Origin: Candidatus Kryptoniota bacterium | GTDB lineage: Bacteria; Bacteroidota; Ignavibacteria; Kryptoniales; Kryptoniaceae | NCBI GenBank assembly: GCA_938074445.1 | Contig: CALJEK010000003.1 | Coordinates: forward strand, 1 to 64,000 | Length of the DNA stretch: 64,000 nt | Direction: 5' to 3' | Shown here: positions 63,607-64,000 of the stretch, piece by piece | Numbering within the stretch: the stretch's first letter is position 1 | Layout of the letters: every line of letters starts with the position of its first letter | Position numbers and translations under genes: made by a program | The notes under the pieces: model-generated | What the model was told of the DNA's origin: nothing | Databases searched by the model: none | What the model saw: only the letters and a program-made list of their open reading frames with translations

Positions 63607-64000
63607 CTAACATAACTTCATCACCACATCCATCAAAATATCTTTATGCCTCTCTTCATCCTCGACTATCTCCCTAAGCAAATTTTTAACTTTGTCATCT
63701 TCCAATTTATTGATCTGCGAAATATACCCTTCATAAATCTCCTTATCAAACTCAAGAACGGCAACAAGCCTTCTAAAGCCCCTTTGATCATGAATTGTTT
63801 CCATCCTCACATCAAAAATTTTCGGCAATGGATTCACACTTCCACCAAGTTCTATAATTTTTTGTTTCAACTTTTCAGCGTGTCCACGCTCCTCGCTCGC
63901 AACTTTCTTCAGTTTTTCCCTTAAAAAATCAAATGGGATAATTTCAGAATATTCCTCCATTAACTTTGCAATAGCGATCTCCTTTGAATAATTTTCGTTC
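63607..64000 (-). CDS. Ferritin-like/rubrerythrin-type protein (5' end beyond window)
   Basis: The frame is open to the window edge; the ATG at 63960 is internal because the upstream residues (ENYSKEIAIAKL) already continue the first helix. Visible helices have EERGHAEKLKQ and EDEERHKDILMDV, the ExxH pair of diiron four-helix bundles. The DIHDQRGFRRL-like central linker is typical of bacterioferritin/rubrerythrin relatives. Likely role is iron storage or peroxide defence. At least 131 residues. Confidence 0.72.
   Translation of the reverse strand, partial: NENYSKEIAIAKLMEEYSEIIPFDFLREKLKKVASEERGHAEKLKQKIIELGGSVNPLPKIFDVRMETIHDQRGFRRLVAVLEFDKEIYEGYISQINKLEDDKVKNLLREIVEDEERHKDILMDVVMKLC

Overview
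The window is AT-rich and densely coded. It looks like a chromosomal segment of a Gram-negative bacterium of the Bacteroidota/FCB superphylum. The clues are a secreted protein with a C-terminal type IX secretion (T9SS, Por) sorting domain of the 'YQNxxNPFN...' kind, BamA-route chaperone families (SurA/PpiD-like parvulins), outer-membrane-protein-like barrels and lipoproteins with short lipobox signals. Low GC, short intergenic gaps, many ATGA overlaps and a type III CRISPR system would suit a thermophilic Ignavibacteria- or Kryptonia-like lineage, but that assignment is inference.

Left edge (1-2820): a cas6-cas10 (csm1-type) operon read leftwards from a near-consensus promoter. cas10 runs off the window. 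A single 36-base, CRISPR-repeat-like hairpin lies in the leader between promoter and cas6.

2824-14181: one long leftward operon from a promoter at 14203-14231. In order it encodes a T9SS-secreted CotH-type kinase with a YCF48-like propeller, a BcsB-like periplasmic subunit, an (alpha/alpha)6-barrel glycosidase-like protein, an outer-membrane-barrel-like protein, a cellulose-synthase-type GT2 with an N-terminal c-di-GMP-type MshEN domain, a GT-C membrane glycosyltransferase, a broken HlyD-like adaptor fused out of frame to the 3' remnant of a VTC polyphosphate-polymerase gene, and a DUF4956 membrane protein. This is the most unusual region: it looks like an undescribed c-di-GMP-controlled exopolysaccharide synthesis and export locus combined with the known CotH/VTC/DUF4956 association.

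14314-18962: a rightward operon with a secreted amidohydrolase, ferrochelatase, protoporphyrinogen oxidase and a phosphate acetyl/butyryltransferase. 18972-23414: leftward fmdB and a comEA-like / pseudopilin / pilM-like / rsmD / coaD / aminotransferase operon. 23529-29614: rightward gatB, then two large secreted amidohydrolase-fold proteins in which metal ligands have been lost in one half or all of the protein.

29648-31527: a compact type II restriction-modification pair (PD-(D/E)XK endonuclease plus TSPPY methyltransferase). 31620-34684: hrcA-grpE-dnaJ without dnaK or a CIRCE element. 34708-45752: a YbhGFSR-like efflux set, DUF2279 and Yip1 proteins, MoxR, and three tandem M16 peptidases (the last lacking the zinc motif). 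45801-51113: three parvulin-type periplasmic chaperones and seryl-tRNA synthetase. 51177-55564: dTDP-4-dehydrorhamnose reductase, PfkB kinase, purE, an alpha/beta hydrolase and an MFS exporter. 55576-56869 (rightward): DUF309 and an MBL hydrolase. 56885-61055: NicO-like transporter, orphan ABC-2 permease, and a second DNA methyltransferase paired with an unknown protein. 61113-64000: lon with a strong terminator, preceded by a ferritin-like gene cut by the right edge.

No rRNA or tRNA genes, IS elements or multi-repeat CRISPR arrays were seen.
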